64,000 bases of DNA from Domibacillus sp. DTU_2020_1001157_1_SI_ALB_TIR_016. GTDB lineage: Bacteria; Bacillota; Bacilli; Bacillales; Domibacillaceae. Position 1 is the stretch's first letter. Each line of letters starts with the position of its first letter. The position numbers and the translations under genes were made by a program. The notes under the pieces were generated by a model. It searched no databases, had not been told where the DNA came from, and saw only the letters and a program-made list of their open reading frames with translations. Positions 25,824 to 34,089 of this stretch are shown here, piece after piece. Location of the stretch: contig NZ_CP135439.1 of the NCBI RefSeq assembly GCF_032341995.1, positions 1,736,001 to 1,800,000 on the forward strand, read 5' to 3'.

Positions 25824-26462
25824 ATGACAGTTGAAAACCAAGAAAAAATGAGTATTGGGAAGCAATTTGAAGATGTCCCAACGACTTGTATTTCAGATGC
25901 GCTGCAGGGGATGAACAATTTGTCATCAGCGATTAAACCGCTTAAAGAAGAATACCGTGTTGCCGGGCGGGCTTTTACAGTGAAAATGCCAGTTGGGGAT
26001 AATTTGGTCGTGCTGAAAGCCATCAGGGAAGCAAAACCAGGCGATGTTTTGGTCATTGACGCAAAAGGAGATACATACCGGGCAATAGCGGGTGACTTTA
26101 TTGTTGGAATGGCGCAAACGCTTGGCATCAAAGGAATCATCGTAGATGGCGTGATTCGGGATGTAGTCGGTATTAAAGAATTAAATTATCCCGTTTTCTG
26201 TAAAGGAACAACCATTGCAGCAAGCGGCAAGGCGGGAGATGGAGAAGTAAACGTGCCTATTTCCTGTGGCGGTGCTACGGTTCGACCTGGGGATATTGTG
26301 GTGGGTGATGCCGATGGTGTTATCGTTATTCCACAGGAAAGGGAAGAAGAAGTGCTGAAAGAATCGTTAGAAAAAGTAGATAAAGATGTAAAGCGAGCTC
26401 AGAAAGTCTCAGGAGATACAGAAGAAATCATAGCATATCTGGATCGCCTTTTATCACAATGA
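25824..26462 (+). CDS. RraA-family aldolase (4-hydroxy-4-methyl-2-oxoglutarate/4-carboxy-4-hydroxy-2-oxoadipate type)
   Basis: 212 residues. GDVLVIDAKGD, GIKGIIVDGVIRDVVGI with the substrate-binding Arg-Asp, and PGDIVVGDADGVIVIP are the conserved aldolase signatures. RraA relatives cleave or decarboxylate oxaloacetate-like acids with a divalent metal. In this island it may act on oxaloglycolate or another product of the tartrate dehydrogenases (inference). GTG 25806 overlaps AAGGAGAG; ATG 25824 is correctly spaced. It precedes the CitMHS transporter gene, and both have cre boxes. Confidence 0.82.
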   Translation: MTVENQEKMSIGKQFEDVPTTCISDALQGMNNLSSAIKPLKEEYRVAGRAFTVKMPVGDNLVVLKAIREAKPGDVLVIDAKGDTYRAIAGDFIVGMAQTLGIKGIIVDGVIRDVVGIKELNYPVFCKGTTIAASGKAGDGEVNVPISCGGATVRPGDIVVGDADGVIVIPQEREEEVLKESLEKVDKDVKRAQKVSGDTEEIIAYLDRLLSQ

Positions 26463-26489
26463 AACAGGCTAGAAGCCTGGCCTGTTTCA
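26460..26489 (+). terminator. Hairpin at the RraA-like stop codon
   Basis: TGAAACAGGC (26460-26469) and GCCTGTTTCA (26480-26489) pair perfectly. The T-run comes only later (26512-26516), so the strength is uncertain. Confidence 0.55.
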
Positions 26490-26712
26490 TAAGAGAAATA
26501 TTTTTCTTTGCCCGGAGTTAAGGATCAAGTTTCTAACTAGGCATCTTATAGAATTGGATATCGTTTGCAAAAGTGCGGCAGTTTAAAGAAGCAGCATAGA
26601 GACTACTAATTAAGATTATCTATTAAAGATAAAATGGGAAGTTCTATTTAGAAACTCAAATTCACAAAATACCCCTACGCATTTGCTGTTCAATTACAAA
26701 AAAAGCATATTT

Positions 26713-26726
26713 TGAAAGCGTGCTCA
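26713..26726. promoter_or_regulatory. Near-consensus cre box before the CitMHS transporter
   Basis: TGAAAGCGTGCTCA deviates only at position 10. It lies 20 nt before the start codon, where bound CcpA would block transcription. Confidence 0.55.
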
Positions 26727-26746
26727 AAGAAAGAGGGAACATATCT

Positions 26747-28048
26747 ATGTTATCAATTTTAGGATTCGCAACCATACTGTTTTTTATGTTTATGGTTATG
26801 ACAAAACGATTGTCTGCATTTATGGCTATTGTCATTTCACCGATCATATTTGCTGTGATTGGCGGATTTGGAGCAGGGCTCGGCCCGATGATGATGGAAG
26901 GGGTAGAGCTGGTTGCTCCAACAGCTGTCCTTCTACTGTTTGCAGTTCTATATTTTGGTATTATGATGGACGCTGGTTTGTTTGACCCTATTTCTCGAAA
27001 AATCCTGCAAGTAGCCAAGGGAGACCCAGTAAAAATTATCGTCGGTACTGCTATTCTGGCTCTGATGGTTGCGTTAGACGGAGACGGAACGACCAGCTAT
27101 ATGATCATTGGTTCAGCTATGTTGCCAATTTACAGAAAAATCGGAATAAATCCTCTTATATTAGCAACAATTTCTGTGATGGCGCTTGGAACTATTTCAG
27201 GCATGACCCCATGGGGAGGGGCAGCCACTAGAGCAATCAGTGTCTTAGGGCTGGATGCATCAGAATACTTTGTACCGTTAATTCCTGCTATTGTCTGTGG
27301 GTCAATCTGGATTTTATTGACGGCCTACGTTATGGGACTAATGGAAAGAAAACGAATTGGAACGGAGCTTATTAACAAGGCAGCTCAAGAACTAGCTATG
27401 ACTTCTACAGCAGAAGCTCAGTATCAGACACCGAAGCTCATTTGGGTAAACTTCTTATTAACGTTAACATTGATGATCGCTCTTGTTTTAGGATTGGCGC
27501 CACTGCCGATTTTATTTATTTTAGGTACTGTAATAGCGTTACTCTTAAACCACCGCCAACTTGATGATCAGAAAAAAATAATTAAAGAGCATGCCAGCAA
27601 TGCCGTACCAGTTGTCATGTTGGTACTGGGAGCAGGGATTTTTACAGGTATTCTATCATCCACAAAAATGGTAGACTCTATGGCATCTGATCTGTTAAGT
27701 ATTGTTCCTGACTCATTTGGTCCGATTTTTACTGTTATTGTAGCGCTAATCAGTTTGCCACTAAGCTTTTTAATGTCAAACGACGCATTTTTCTTTGGTG
27801 CACTGCCTGTATTGGCACAATCTGCTGCCGAATATGGAATAAGTCCAATGGAGATAGCAAGAGCAGGAGTAATCGGGCAGCCATTACATTCTATGGGACC
27901 AACTTCAGCTCCATTATGGGTTTTATTGGAGCTTGTAAGAAGAGATTTAGGATCATTTCAACGGTTTGCTCTGATTCCTGTCACGATACTCTCATTGATG
28001 CTGATAATATTTACTATAGTAACTGGTGCAATTTCAATTAATCTTTAA
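26747..28048 (+). CDS. CitMHS-family metal-citrate/hydroxyacid:proton symporter
   Basis: 433 residues with about 11-12 hydrophobic segments, in the citrate-Mg2+:H+ (CitM/CitH) family. Conserved stretches include LDGDGTTSYMIIGSAMLPIY, TPWGGAATRAISVLG, LSFLMSNDAFFFGALPVL and the C-terminal QPLHSMGPTSAPLWV. It imports citrate-like divalent-metal complexes; beside tartrate dehydrogenases the substrate may be tartrate or another hydroxy-dicarboxylate. GTG 26720 has no ribosome site, while ATG 26747 follows GAGGG. A cre box overlaps the leader and a terminator follows. Confidence 0.88.
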   Translation: MLSILGFATILFFMFMVMTKRLSAFMAIVISPIIFAVIGGFGAGLGPMMMEGVELVAPTAVLLLFAVLYFGIMMDAGLFDPISRKILQVAKGDPVKIIVGTAILALMVALDGDGTTSYMIIGSAMLPIYRKIGINPLILATISVMALGTISGMTPWGGAATRAISVLGLDASEYFVPLIPAIVCGSIWILLTAYVMGLMERKRIGTELINKAAQELAMTSTAEAQYQTPKLIWVNFLLTLTLMIALVLGLAPLPILFILGTVIALLLNHRQLDDQKKIIKEHASNAVPVVMLVLGAGIFTGILSSTKMVDSMASDLLSIVPDSFGPIFTVIVALISLPLSFLMSNDAFFFGALPVLAQSAAEYGISPMEIARAGVIGQPLHSMGPTSAPLWVLLELVRRDLGSFQRFALIPVTILSLMLIIFTIVTGAISINL

Positions 28049-28110
28049 AAATTGATCCATTAATAAACCGCTATACTTAGGGATTTGTCAAAGAACCTAT
28101 TAAAAAAGAC

Positions 28111-28148
28111 AAAGCAGCCTTAAAATTAAATATTTGAGGCTGCTTTTT
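28111..28148 (+). terminator. Terminator after the CitMHS gene
   Basis: AAAGCAGCCT (28111-28120) and AGGCTGCTTT (28137-28146) pair perfectly and run into five T. Confidence 0.88.
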
Positions 28149-28338
28149 CCTACAGTTTGAAATTGCCGCTTACTAGTTGTAATTTTTATATATTCAATAA
28201 ATTTTTCAGCAGCAAGAGAGTAATGTTAGAGACTTGACTGCAATCCTAATAAGCCGATCCTATTCTGATTGCAGGCTAAGAATATTTATTTTATGCACTG
28301 TGCTTTGAAGAATTAATTCAACTGTGGAATTTATGCCT

Positions 28339-28470
28339 AGTTCATTTCCGACCTCCGACCAATCCAAAGAACAGTTAGCTTCTACTGAGATAACTGCAAA
28401 TTCTGCTAAAGAGTTAGATGTATTAGCAATGAAGTTAAATGACCAGATTAATAAATTCAAAATAAAATAG
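28339..28470 (+). pseudogene. Second chemotaxis receptor C-terminal relic
   Basis: The frame ending at TAG 28468 reads SKEQLASTEITANSAKEL then DVLAMKLNDQINKFKIK, the terminal signalling helix of a methyl-accepting chemotaxis protein. Upstream bases do not continue the protein. It is unrelated in detail to the relic at 9828. Confidence 0.6.
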
Positions 28471-28588
28471 GACGGTTTATCCTTATCATTTACAATAAAT
28501 TTATTGAAAAAGAGGGGGTTTTCCAGCATAAACTGAATGTATCAAAGGTACAATTAGATAATGCTGGAATCGATTAGAGGTGGATATA

Positions 28589-28768
28589 TTGGAGATTAAT
28601 ATTAATCTTATAATTACGATCGTTTTAATTTTGGGTGCCTTTGCTTCGATTGTAGCTTGCATAAATACACTGACCATTCTTAAAGATTTAGCTGAAATTA
28701 AGGAAAAATTAGATATCAAAGAAGAAAAGAAGCCTTCTTTCCTCGATAAGGACCTTGATAATCATTAA
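28589..28768 (+). CDS. Small single-span membrane protein
   Basis: About 59 residues. An N-terminal hydrophobic helix (ININLIITIVLILGAFASIV) is followed by a charged, Lys/Glu-rich tail (LAEIKEKLDIKEEKK). TTG 28589 follows GAGGTGG with 6-nt spacing; GTG 28580 overlaps that site. No family is recognised. It lies just before an immunity-like gene on the same strand. Confidence 0.55.
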   Translation: MEININLIITIVLILGAFASIVACINTLTILKDLAEIKEKLDIKEEKKPSFLDKDLDNH

Positions 28769-28809
28769 GTATACTAGATCTCAAACAACCTTGCAAGGGG
28801 TATCATCTA

Positions 28810-29187
28810 ATGGAACAAGAAGGGTATGTATCGTTGTGGGTCGGCAATTTCTCATCTAATGAAGAACTTCAAAAGTATCTGCTGAACACTTACGATGAAG
28901 ATGGGAATGCAGCTGCTTCGGCGTTTGAAGAGGAATACAAAATTGATGATCATGATTCTGATTTTAGGGAAGCTGATTGTTTCAAAACAGGATCAAGACA
29001 ACTTTCTATATTATTAAGCGGCTGTTCCTATGAAGATGTCGTTATTCCTCTATTTACAGAAATCCAGGGAGAGGAACTGCCTTACTCCGTTAATAGCATT
29101 ATTCTGCTTTATAATTTTAAATACAGCGAAAAGGGCGGCCGTGAACCGAGCCACGTACACTATTTAGGGAGTGTGCGCTACAAATAG
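28810..29187 (+). CDS. Imm22-like immunity protein
   Basis: 125 residues beginning YVSLWVGNFSSNEELQKYL and followed by an acidic stretch (AFEEEYKIDDHDSDFREAD), the pattern of the immunity protein 22 family that protects against contact-dependent polymorphic toxins. It ends with SHVHYLGSVRYK. No toxin gene or secretion cassette is nearby, so it would be an orphan immunity gene. AAGGGG precedes the ATG. Confidence 0.65.
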   Translation: MEQEGYVSLWVGNFSSNEELQKYLLNTYDEDGNAAASAFEEEYKIDDHDSDFREADCFKTGSRQLSILLSGCSYEDVVIPLFTEIQGEELPYSVNSIILLYNFKYSEKGGREPSHVHYLGSVRYK

Positions 29188-29249
29188 AAGTAAAAGTAAT
29201 ATTAATTAGTGGTGTGATTATACAAAAACATAAAAAAGTGGTGTTGTAG

Positions 29250-29672
29250 TTGAAAAAGCGTTTATTTATTTTCTTTTTAGCATTTTTAATGATGTCTTTA
29301 CTCTCTGCCTGTACTTCTACTGAAAATGACGGAGAAGATCTATTATTTAAAGGTCAGGGTGAAAGCTGGGAAGCAGAAGTTTACACAGGTAAAGTAATTG
29401 AACCTGAAGTAAAGGGGATAGAGCCTTATGTATATTTCAAACCAAAAGGTGAAAATTCTAAGGGGATAAAAAATATTGAATATAAACTAGAATCAGAACA
29501 AGGAAGCATTAGTGGGACAGATGTCTCTTTAAATGAACTAGGAGAAGTCGCACTAGATAACGAAAACATTACTAAAGCAGTGACTTCAGAAACAGAGGAA
29601 GTTAGATTAACACTTAGCTGGTTAGAAAATAATGAGCCAAAAACAGAAGAAATTGTTCTAGAAAAAAAGTAA
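29250..29672 (+). CDS. Secreted lipoprotein of unknown function
   Basis: 140 residues. The lipoprotein signal peptide is MKKRLFIFFLAFLMMSLLSAC with the lipobox LSAC (Cys about residue 21, given here as a motif). The mature part is acidic and beta-rich, ending in EEIVLEKK. The start is TTG 29250; no strong ribosome site is visible. No domain is recognised. Confidence 0.7.
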   Translation: MKKRLFIFFLAFLMMSLLSACTSTENDGEDLLFKGQGESWEAEVYTGKVIEPEVKGIEPYVYFKPKGENSKGIKNIEYKLESEQGSISGTDVSLNELGEVALDNENITKAVTSETEEVRLTLSWLENNEPKTEEIVLEKK

Positions 29673-29688
29673 GATGCCAGGGCATAAA

Positions 29689-29723
29689 AAAGGTAGTAGG
29701 GATATTCAATCCTTACTACCTTT
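29689..29723. terminator. Bidirectional terminator between convergent genes
   Basis: AAAGGTAGTA-GG (from 29689) pairs with CCTTACTACCTTT (29711-29723), one bulge. An A-run precedes it and T-rich sequence follows, so it can end both flanking transcripts. Confidence 0.75.
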
Positions 29724-29768
29724 ACTCTTAATATTTATGTGTCTTTAACATGCTCTCTCTTTATTATA

Positions 29769-30335
29769 TTAATTTAATTTTTTTCTCAGCTTTTTCACTT
29801 CTTTGATCATTTGTGCTGGATAATCGATCGGGCTATCTTCACGCTTATTTTCCCCTTCAAATACCTTGTACTCAAGCAGCACTTGCCAAAAATGCTCTGC
29901 TTCCATTAACAGAGCTTCCAAAAATTCTTTTTCAGGAAGCACACCTTCAGCATAAACATCTTTCGGTTCCCAATCGCTTTTAATGATAAAGTGCAAGAAT
30001 GTGTTATCTATTGATTGTAATTTCAGTGTTACGGGATCAATACCATACATAGTTTCAGCATTTCGTGCTTTTAGATATTGTTTAATCGCAGTTAAATAAG
30101 TTTGCTCCCATAAATCTAACCCATTTAATCCGTCGATTCCTACTACTATTTTATCTTTGTATTGGATGGTCACGAGCATTTGAATATATTCAGGAGTAAA
30201 GTCTTTATAAATAAAGTAATCCTTTAACTTGGATGATTCCTCTAGTCCAATATAATCTTCTCTTGTATTCCCAATACTGCTTAAGTTTGCACGTTCATAT
30301 GAGTGTTTTTCTAAAAAGGTTTTAATTTTAAACAT
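29769..30335 (-). CDS. Hypothetical protein
   Basis: 188 residues, soluble, mixed alpha/beta, beginning MFKIKTFLEKHSYERANL and ending in a basic tail KEVKKLRKKLN. The start is ATG 30335 behind GAGGAAC. The longer TTG frame (30383) lacks a ribosome site. I do not recognise the family. Its neighbours are an Imm22-like gene and a lipoprotein, so a role in an immunity-type gene set is possible but unproved. Confidence 0.6.
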   Translation of the reverse strand: MFKIKTFLEKHSYERANLSSIGNTREDYIGLEESSKLKDYFIYKDFTPEYIQMLVTIQYKDKIVVGIDGLNGLDLWEQTYLTAIKQYLKARNAETMYGIDPVTLKLQSIDNTFLHFIIKSDWEPKDVYAEGVLPEKEFLEALLMEAEHFWQVLLEYKVFEGENKREDSPIDYPAQMIKEVKKLRKKLN

Positions 30336-30391
30336 TAGTTGTTCCTCTTTCTTGTCACCGATTGAATTCAATTCTTTTCTCATTGATAAAT

Positions 30392-30463
30392 TTATTCCAA
30401 GATCTCTGCAGCAATATCCTGCATACTCTTGCCTGTCTGTTCACCTTTTTTGCGCAGCCAGTC
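30392..30463 (-). pseudogene. Relic 1 of the HTH/RHH protein C-terminus
   Basis: The frame reads DWLRKKGEQTGKSMQDIAAE then ILE and stop, matching the tail of the full-length protein at 47972-49009. It is joined on the upstream side to a decayed STAS gene. Confidence 0.7.
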
Positions 30464-30525
30464 CTAATGAAACTTCTACAACGTTCATTGTAACAAAGTC
30501 AGATGAAGAAGGGAGTGGCAAAAAA

Positions 30526-30873
30526 TCAGCACATGTTAAAATCAGAAGCGATCGTTTTTTGGTAAGGGGGCAACTTTTTCATAGCTTGATGGAGACTTGC
30601 GTATGTAGGCACTTCCTCTACTTTTATGCCAAGATTGGTCATGGTTTAAGCAATTTCTGGGCATATTCCAGTTAAGATGGTGCGAATGCCTGTCAGTTTC
30701 AGCGCACTGATGATTTTAAAAATCTGATTAGCTACCATCGTATCAATAATTGGTACACCAGACAAATCGATTATGAGGTATTTCAGCTCTAATTGTGTTC
30801 CTTGCAATAAAGCATTGTCCATTAATTGCTGGGCCCTCTTTGTGTCGATATCCCAAGAGAATTCAACATAGTT
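30526..30873 (-). pseudogene. RsbR-type STAS-domain relic with a nonsense codon
   Basis: The minus strand reads DIDTKRAQQLMDNALLQGTQ, then LIIDLSGVPIIDTMVANQIF and LTGICPEIA, a TAA, and TMTNLGIKVEEVPTYASLHQ. This is the STAS domain of stressosome RsbR paralogues. The family has Gln where the TAA stands (CAA to TAA). The N-terminal globin-like half is missing. Confidence 0.75.
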
Positions 30874-30998
30874 TGCATTCGACGGAGAGCCTATCCTAGA
30901 GAACTTGAGTTGAATACTTTTGAAACAGGTTCCTCAGAGAAACAGGAACTAGAGAATTAGAATATTAAATACAAAAATAAGGAGCTGATTTGTCTAAG

Positions 30999-31720
30999 TC
31001 AGCTCTGATTTTGATTGAATGATTGAAAATTATTGGTATTACTTTTACTTCGGCCTTGCTCCTGTTTATACACTTCTTCAAGAATCTCCGCCGCAATATC
31101 CTGCATACTTTTGCCTGTTTGTTCTCCTTTTTTACGCAGCCAGTCTTTAATATCGACTGAAAGAGAAACCGACAGCAATTCTTCCTCCAATCCAATGTTG
31201 AGTGCCTCATATTCTGGAACATAACGCACACGCCCTTGCTTAGCCAAACGTTTAATAAAGTCAGCTAATTCAACCGAAACACCATTTAGCCGCGTATCTT
31301 TCATGTGAATGACCCATCGATCCTTTAATCGTTTCACGTATAGATTGGCCACAGGAACCTGCTGATAAAGCAGATCCATTACTTGATAAGTAAGGGAATA
31401 AGCAGCCGGCAGGTTGAGCACCGCATATCAAGGCTTGGTGCTGCGCTTGCCCATTTCAATGGAGTAGTCAGGTTTTAACCTATGTGTATAAATGCCTTCC
31501 ATATAGCTAAAACCATATAGCTAAAAGTATCATCCGTTCCCGGCACAATAAAGTACCAGTCCCCTAAAACTTTGCGCATAAGTCTTGCTTCTGGAATAGA
31601 AGGAGAAGAAAAGCGTTGGTAAACGGCTTCTTTGGCTTTTTTATTGTAATATTGCCGCTGGGAGAGCCACCTTCCTATCGACAGTAGCAAAATAAAGGTT
31701 AAAGCGGGATCATAACTCAT
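30999..31720 (-). pseudogene. Truncated copy of the HTH/RHH protein
   Basis: Two frames reproduce the full-length protein at 47972 from SQRQYYNKKAKEAVYQRF to DIAAEILEEVYKQEQ. The N-terminal ~150 residues with both HTH motifs are gone, and a short insertion/stop near 31425-31500 breaks the frame (SYMVLAIWKAF replaces the continuous reading). The C-terminal half remains well conserved. Confidence 0.8.
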
Positions 31721-31779
31721 AGTCTAAAGAGAGGGGTACTGTTAACAGTATTATAATTTATTTCGTATATATATTATTG

Positions 31780-31798
31780 TTTAACACTATGTGTTAAA
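31780..31798. promoter_or_regulatory. Palindrome TTTAACAC-TAT-GTGTTAAA
   Basis: A perfect 8-bp inverted repeat with a 3-nt centre. Related sequences lie at 49115-49134 (before the full-length HTH/RHH gene) and 47756-47779. It is a candidate operator of that protein. Confidence 0.5.
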
Positions 31799-32007
31799 TT
31801 CAAACAAATATACCATAAAATAATATACCAACATGGTTTCCAGACGATGAGAAGGCAGGATATATATTTTCTTAGAAAAGCTGAGTTAAGCGCTTAATTA
31901 CTAAAAAACAGTGTGGCTTCTTCCACATAGCTTTTATAAAAGGTTTTTCACTTATTTAATAAACAAGTAGGAATCAAATAATTACAATCGTAAGACATAA
32001 AAATAGA

Positions 32008-32043
32008 GTGTTTTTATTTGTCTCACTCTATGGGGTTAGTTCC
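32008..32043. mobile_element. Solo IS3-family end
   Basis: 36 bases from GTGTTTTTATTTG to TAGTTCC match 63671-63706 with one difference. There the sequence precedes a truncated IS3-type orfA. No transposase remains at this site. Confidence 0.65.
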
Positions 32044-32184
32044 ACGATTCAATGAGCAGTTTTTTATTTTTTAATAATATTTATTTTGCTTAAGAAGATG
32101 AACGAGCCATGAAGACGGGGGAAAAGTAAACAGGTGCTTTTGGAAAGCAGAAAGGAAAAAGTCTATAATTTTGTGTTCAGTTTC

Positions 32185-32210
32185 TATAATACGTTATAAT
32201 ACGTATTATA
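32185..32210. promoter_or_regulatory. FrlR-type operator before the MATE gene
   Basis: TATAATACGTTATAATACG and the following TATTATA form overlapping palindromes of the ATAACGTTAT type found four more times around the fructosamine genes. Confidence 0.6.
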
Positions 32211-32249
32211 TAAGAGAGCAGGCAAATCATATAAGAAAGGAGAGATAAC

Positions 32250-33611
32250 TTGAAAGCAACAAACACCAGGCGCGAAAAAATGAAAGTCTTCTTAACAATC
32301 ATGACACCTATTTTATTCACGCAATTAGGAATGTATCTGATGAATTTTATCGATACGATTATGTCCGGAAGAGCAAGTCCCGAAGACCTTGCCGGGGTAG
32401 CCGTTGGCACCAGTTTATGGTTTCCGGTTTTTACGTGCTTAAGCGGTATTTTAATGTCTTTAACCCCTGTTATTTCCGAAAATATAGGAGCTAAACGAAA
32501 CAAAGATATTTCATTTTCGCTTATACAGGGGTTATATTTATCTATTGGATTATCACTAGGTATTTTTGTAATAGGAGTTCTTTTTTTGGATCCGGTTTTG
32601 CAAATGATGCCGCTTCAAAACGAAGTGAGGGTCATTTCAAAAGGGTATTTAACAGGTTTATCGAGCGGAATTGTGCCATTATTTATGTATACGGCTTTGA
32701 GGAGCTTTATTGATTCACATGGGAAAACCCATATCACGATGACAATTATTTTCCTGGCGGTGCCTATTAATATGCTGCTTAATTATCTTTTTATATACGG
32801 CAGGTTCGGTTTTCCTGCACTAGGAGGAGCAGGGACAGGTTATGCGAGCGGCATTACGTACTGGTTTTTGTTTTTATCTGCTTTTTTTTATATAGCAAAA
32901 GAAAAGGCTTTTTCAGGCTATCATTTGTTTAAGTCATTTCCAGGCATTTCTTTGAGCAAGTGGAAAGAGCTCCTCGGTTTAGGGGTGCCTATCGGCGTGA
33001 CTATGTTTTTAGAATCAAGTATTTTTTCCGTAGTAACGATTCTAATGAGCCAGTATGATACCGATATCATCGCCGCTCATCAAGCAGCGGCAAATTTTGC
33101 TTATTTATTTTATATGCTGCCGCTGAGTATTGCTTTAACACTGACCATTTGTATCAGCTATGAGCTGGGGGCAGGCCGAAGGGAAGAAGCGAAAAAATAC
33201 AGCCATTTAGGGATAATGATGGCTTTTGGACTTGGTTTGCTTTCATGTTTATTCATTTTCTATTTGCGTACGCCAGTGTCTTATCTGTATACAAACAGCC
33301 CTTCCGTAGCCCTATTAATTCAAAAGTTTTTAGTTTTCTCGATTTTTTTTCAGCTTTCAGACGCTTTGGCTACGCCTATACAAGGAGTGCTGAGAGGATA
33401 TAAAGATGTAAAGGTAACGTTTATTATTGCGCTTATATCGTTTTGGATGATTGGCATTCCAACAGGCTCTCTTCTGGCCATATTTACAGAGCTGGCAGCT
33501 TTCGGTTATTGGATTGGCCTGATTTCCGCGCTTGCATCCATGGCCGCTGCTTTATTTATCAGGCTGCAATGGCTTCAAAGAAAAAACCAGCTCGGTGAAA
33601 AACAGTCATGA
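32250..33611 (+). CDS. MATE-family efflux transporter
   Basis: 453 residues with 12 predicted membrane spans and MATE signatures FTQLGMYLMNFIDTIMSGR near the N-terminus and PLSIALTLTICISYELGAGR in the second half. TTG 32250 follows AAGGAGAG by 7 nt. An FrlR-type operator lies about 45 nt upstream, so it appears to belong to the glycated-amino-acid regulon, perhaps exporting a toxic by-product (inference). Confidence 0.85.
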   Translation: MKATNTRREKMKVFLTIMTPILFTQLGMYLMNFIDTIMSGRASPEDLAGVAVGTSLWFPVFTCLSGILMSLTPVISENIGAKRNKDISFSLIQGLYLSIGLSLGIFVIGVLFLDPVLQMMPLQNEVRVISKGYLTGLSSGIVPLFMYTALRSFIDSHGKTHITMTIIFLAVPINMLLNYLFIYGRFGFPALGGAGTGYASGITYWFLFLSAFFYIAKEKAFSGYHLFKSFPGISLSKWKELLGLGVPIGVTMFLESSIFSVVTILMSQYDTDIIAAHQAAANFAYLFYMLPLSIALTLTICISYELGAGRREEAKKYSHLGIMMAFGLGLLSCLFIFYLRTPVSYLYTNSPSVALLIQKFLVFSIFFQLSDALATPIQGVLRGYKDVKVTFIIALISFWMIGIPTGSLLAIFTELAAFGYWIGLISALASMAAALFIRLQWLQRKNQLGEKQS

Positions 33612-33613
33612 TA

Positions 33614-33645
33614 ACAGCCCCCTGAAACCTATTTCAGGGGGCTGT
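33614..33645. terminator. 14-bp perfect hairpin between convergent genes
   Basis: ACAGCCCCCTGAAA (33614-33627) pairs with TTTCAGGGGGCTGT (33632-33645), loop CCTA. There is no T-run; it separates the MATE and YjbQ genes. Confidence 0.65.
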
Positions 33646-33660
33646 CCGCGTAAAAGCGAA

Positions 33661-34089
33661 TTATTCTCCGATCAACTGCACGTAGATTTTTCTGCTTTGA
33701 GGGCCGTCATATTCAGCTAAATAAATATCCTGGGCAGATCCAAGCAGTATTTCGCCATCTGCTACTGGAAATAAACAGTGATTTCCGGATAAAAGGGATT
33801 TTAAATGAGCGGGTGCATTACTGCCGGTTGCCCCGTAGCTTGGCAGAAAATGAGCATGAGCATAAGGAAGGTGAGGAGGAACTAACCGCTCCAGCAATTC
33901 TTCCATATCGGTTTCTACACATTCTAAACCTTCATTTACCAATATTCCAGTAGTTGTATGTGCTGTAATAACTGCGACAAGGCCATTGGAAATAGAAGAA
34001 TCTTTTACTGCGTTCTTTACTTGGGAAGTGATATTTGCCAATTCCGTTTGCGCGCGGGTAAGAACGGTAAGCGTCGTTAATTCAACCAT
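33661..34089 (-). CDS. yjbQ: YjbQ/UPF0047-family protein
   Basis: 142 residues. VAVITAHTTTGILVNE (metal-binding His), APAHLKSLL and the final LGSAQDIYLAEYDGPQSRK are family hallmarks. YjbQ proteins show weak thiamine-phosphate synthase activity; the true role is unknown. The start overlaps the end of the amidohydrolase gene by 8 nt, so it is cotranscribed with it and the kinase. Confidence 0.85.
   Translation of the reverse strand: MVELTTLTVLTRAQTELANITSQVKNAVKDSSISNGLVAVITAHTTTGILVNEGLECVETDMEELLERLVPPHLPYAHAHFLPSYGATGSNAPAHLKSLLSGNHCLFPVADGEILLGSAQDIYLAEYDGPQSRKIYVQLIGE

Noticed and set aside
28260..28529. 89-codon minus-strand frame
   Set aside because: It is the shadow of a plus-strand chemotaxis receptor relic (EITANSAKELDVLAMKLNDQ) and has no ribosome site.
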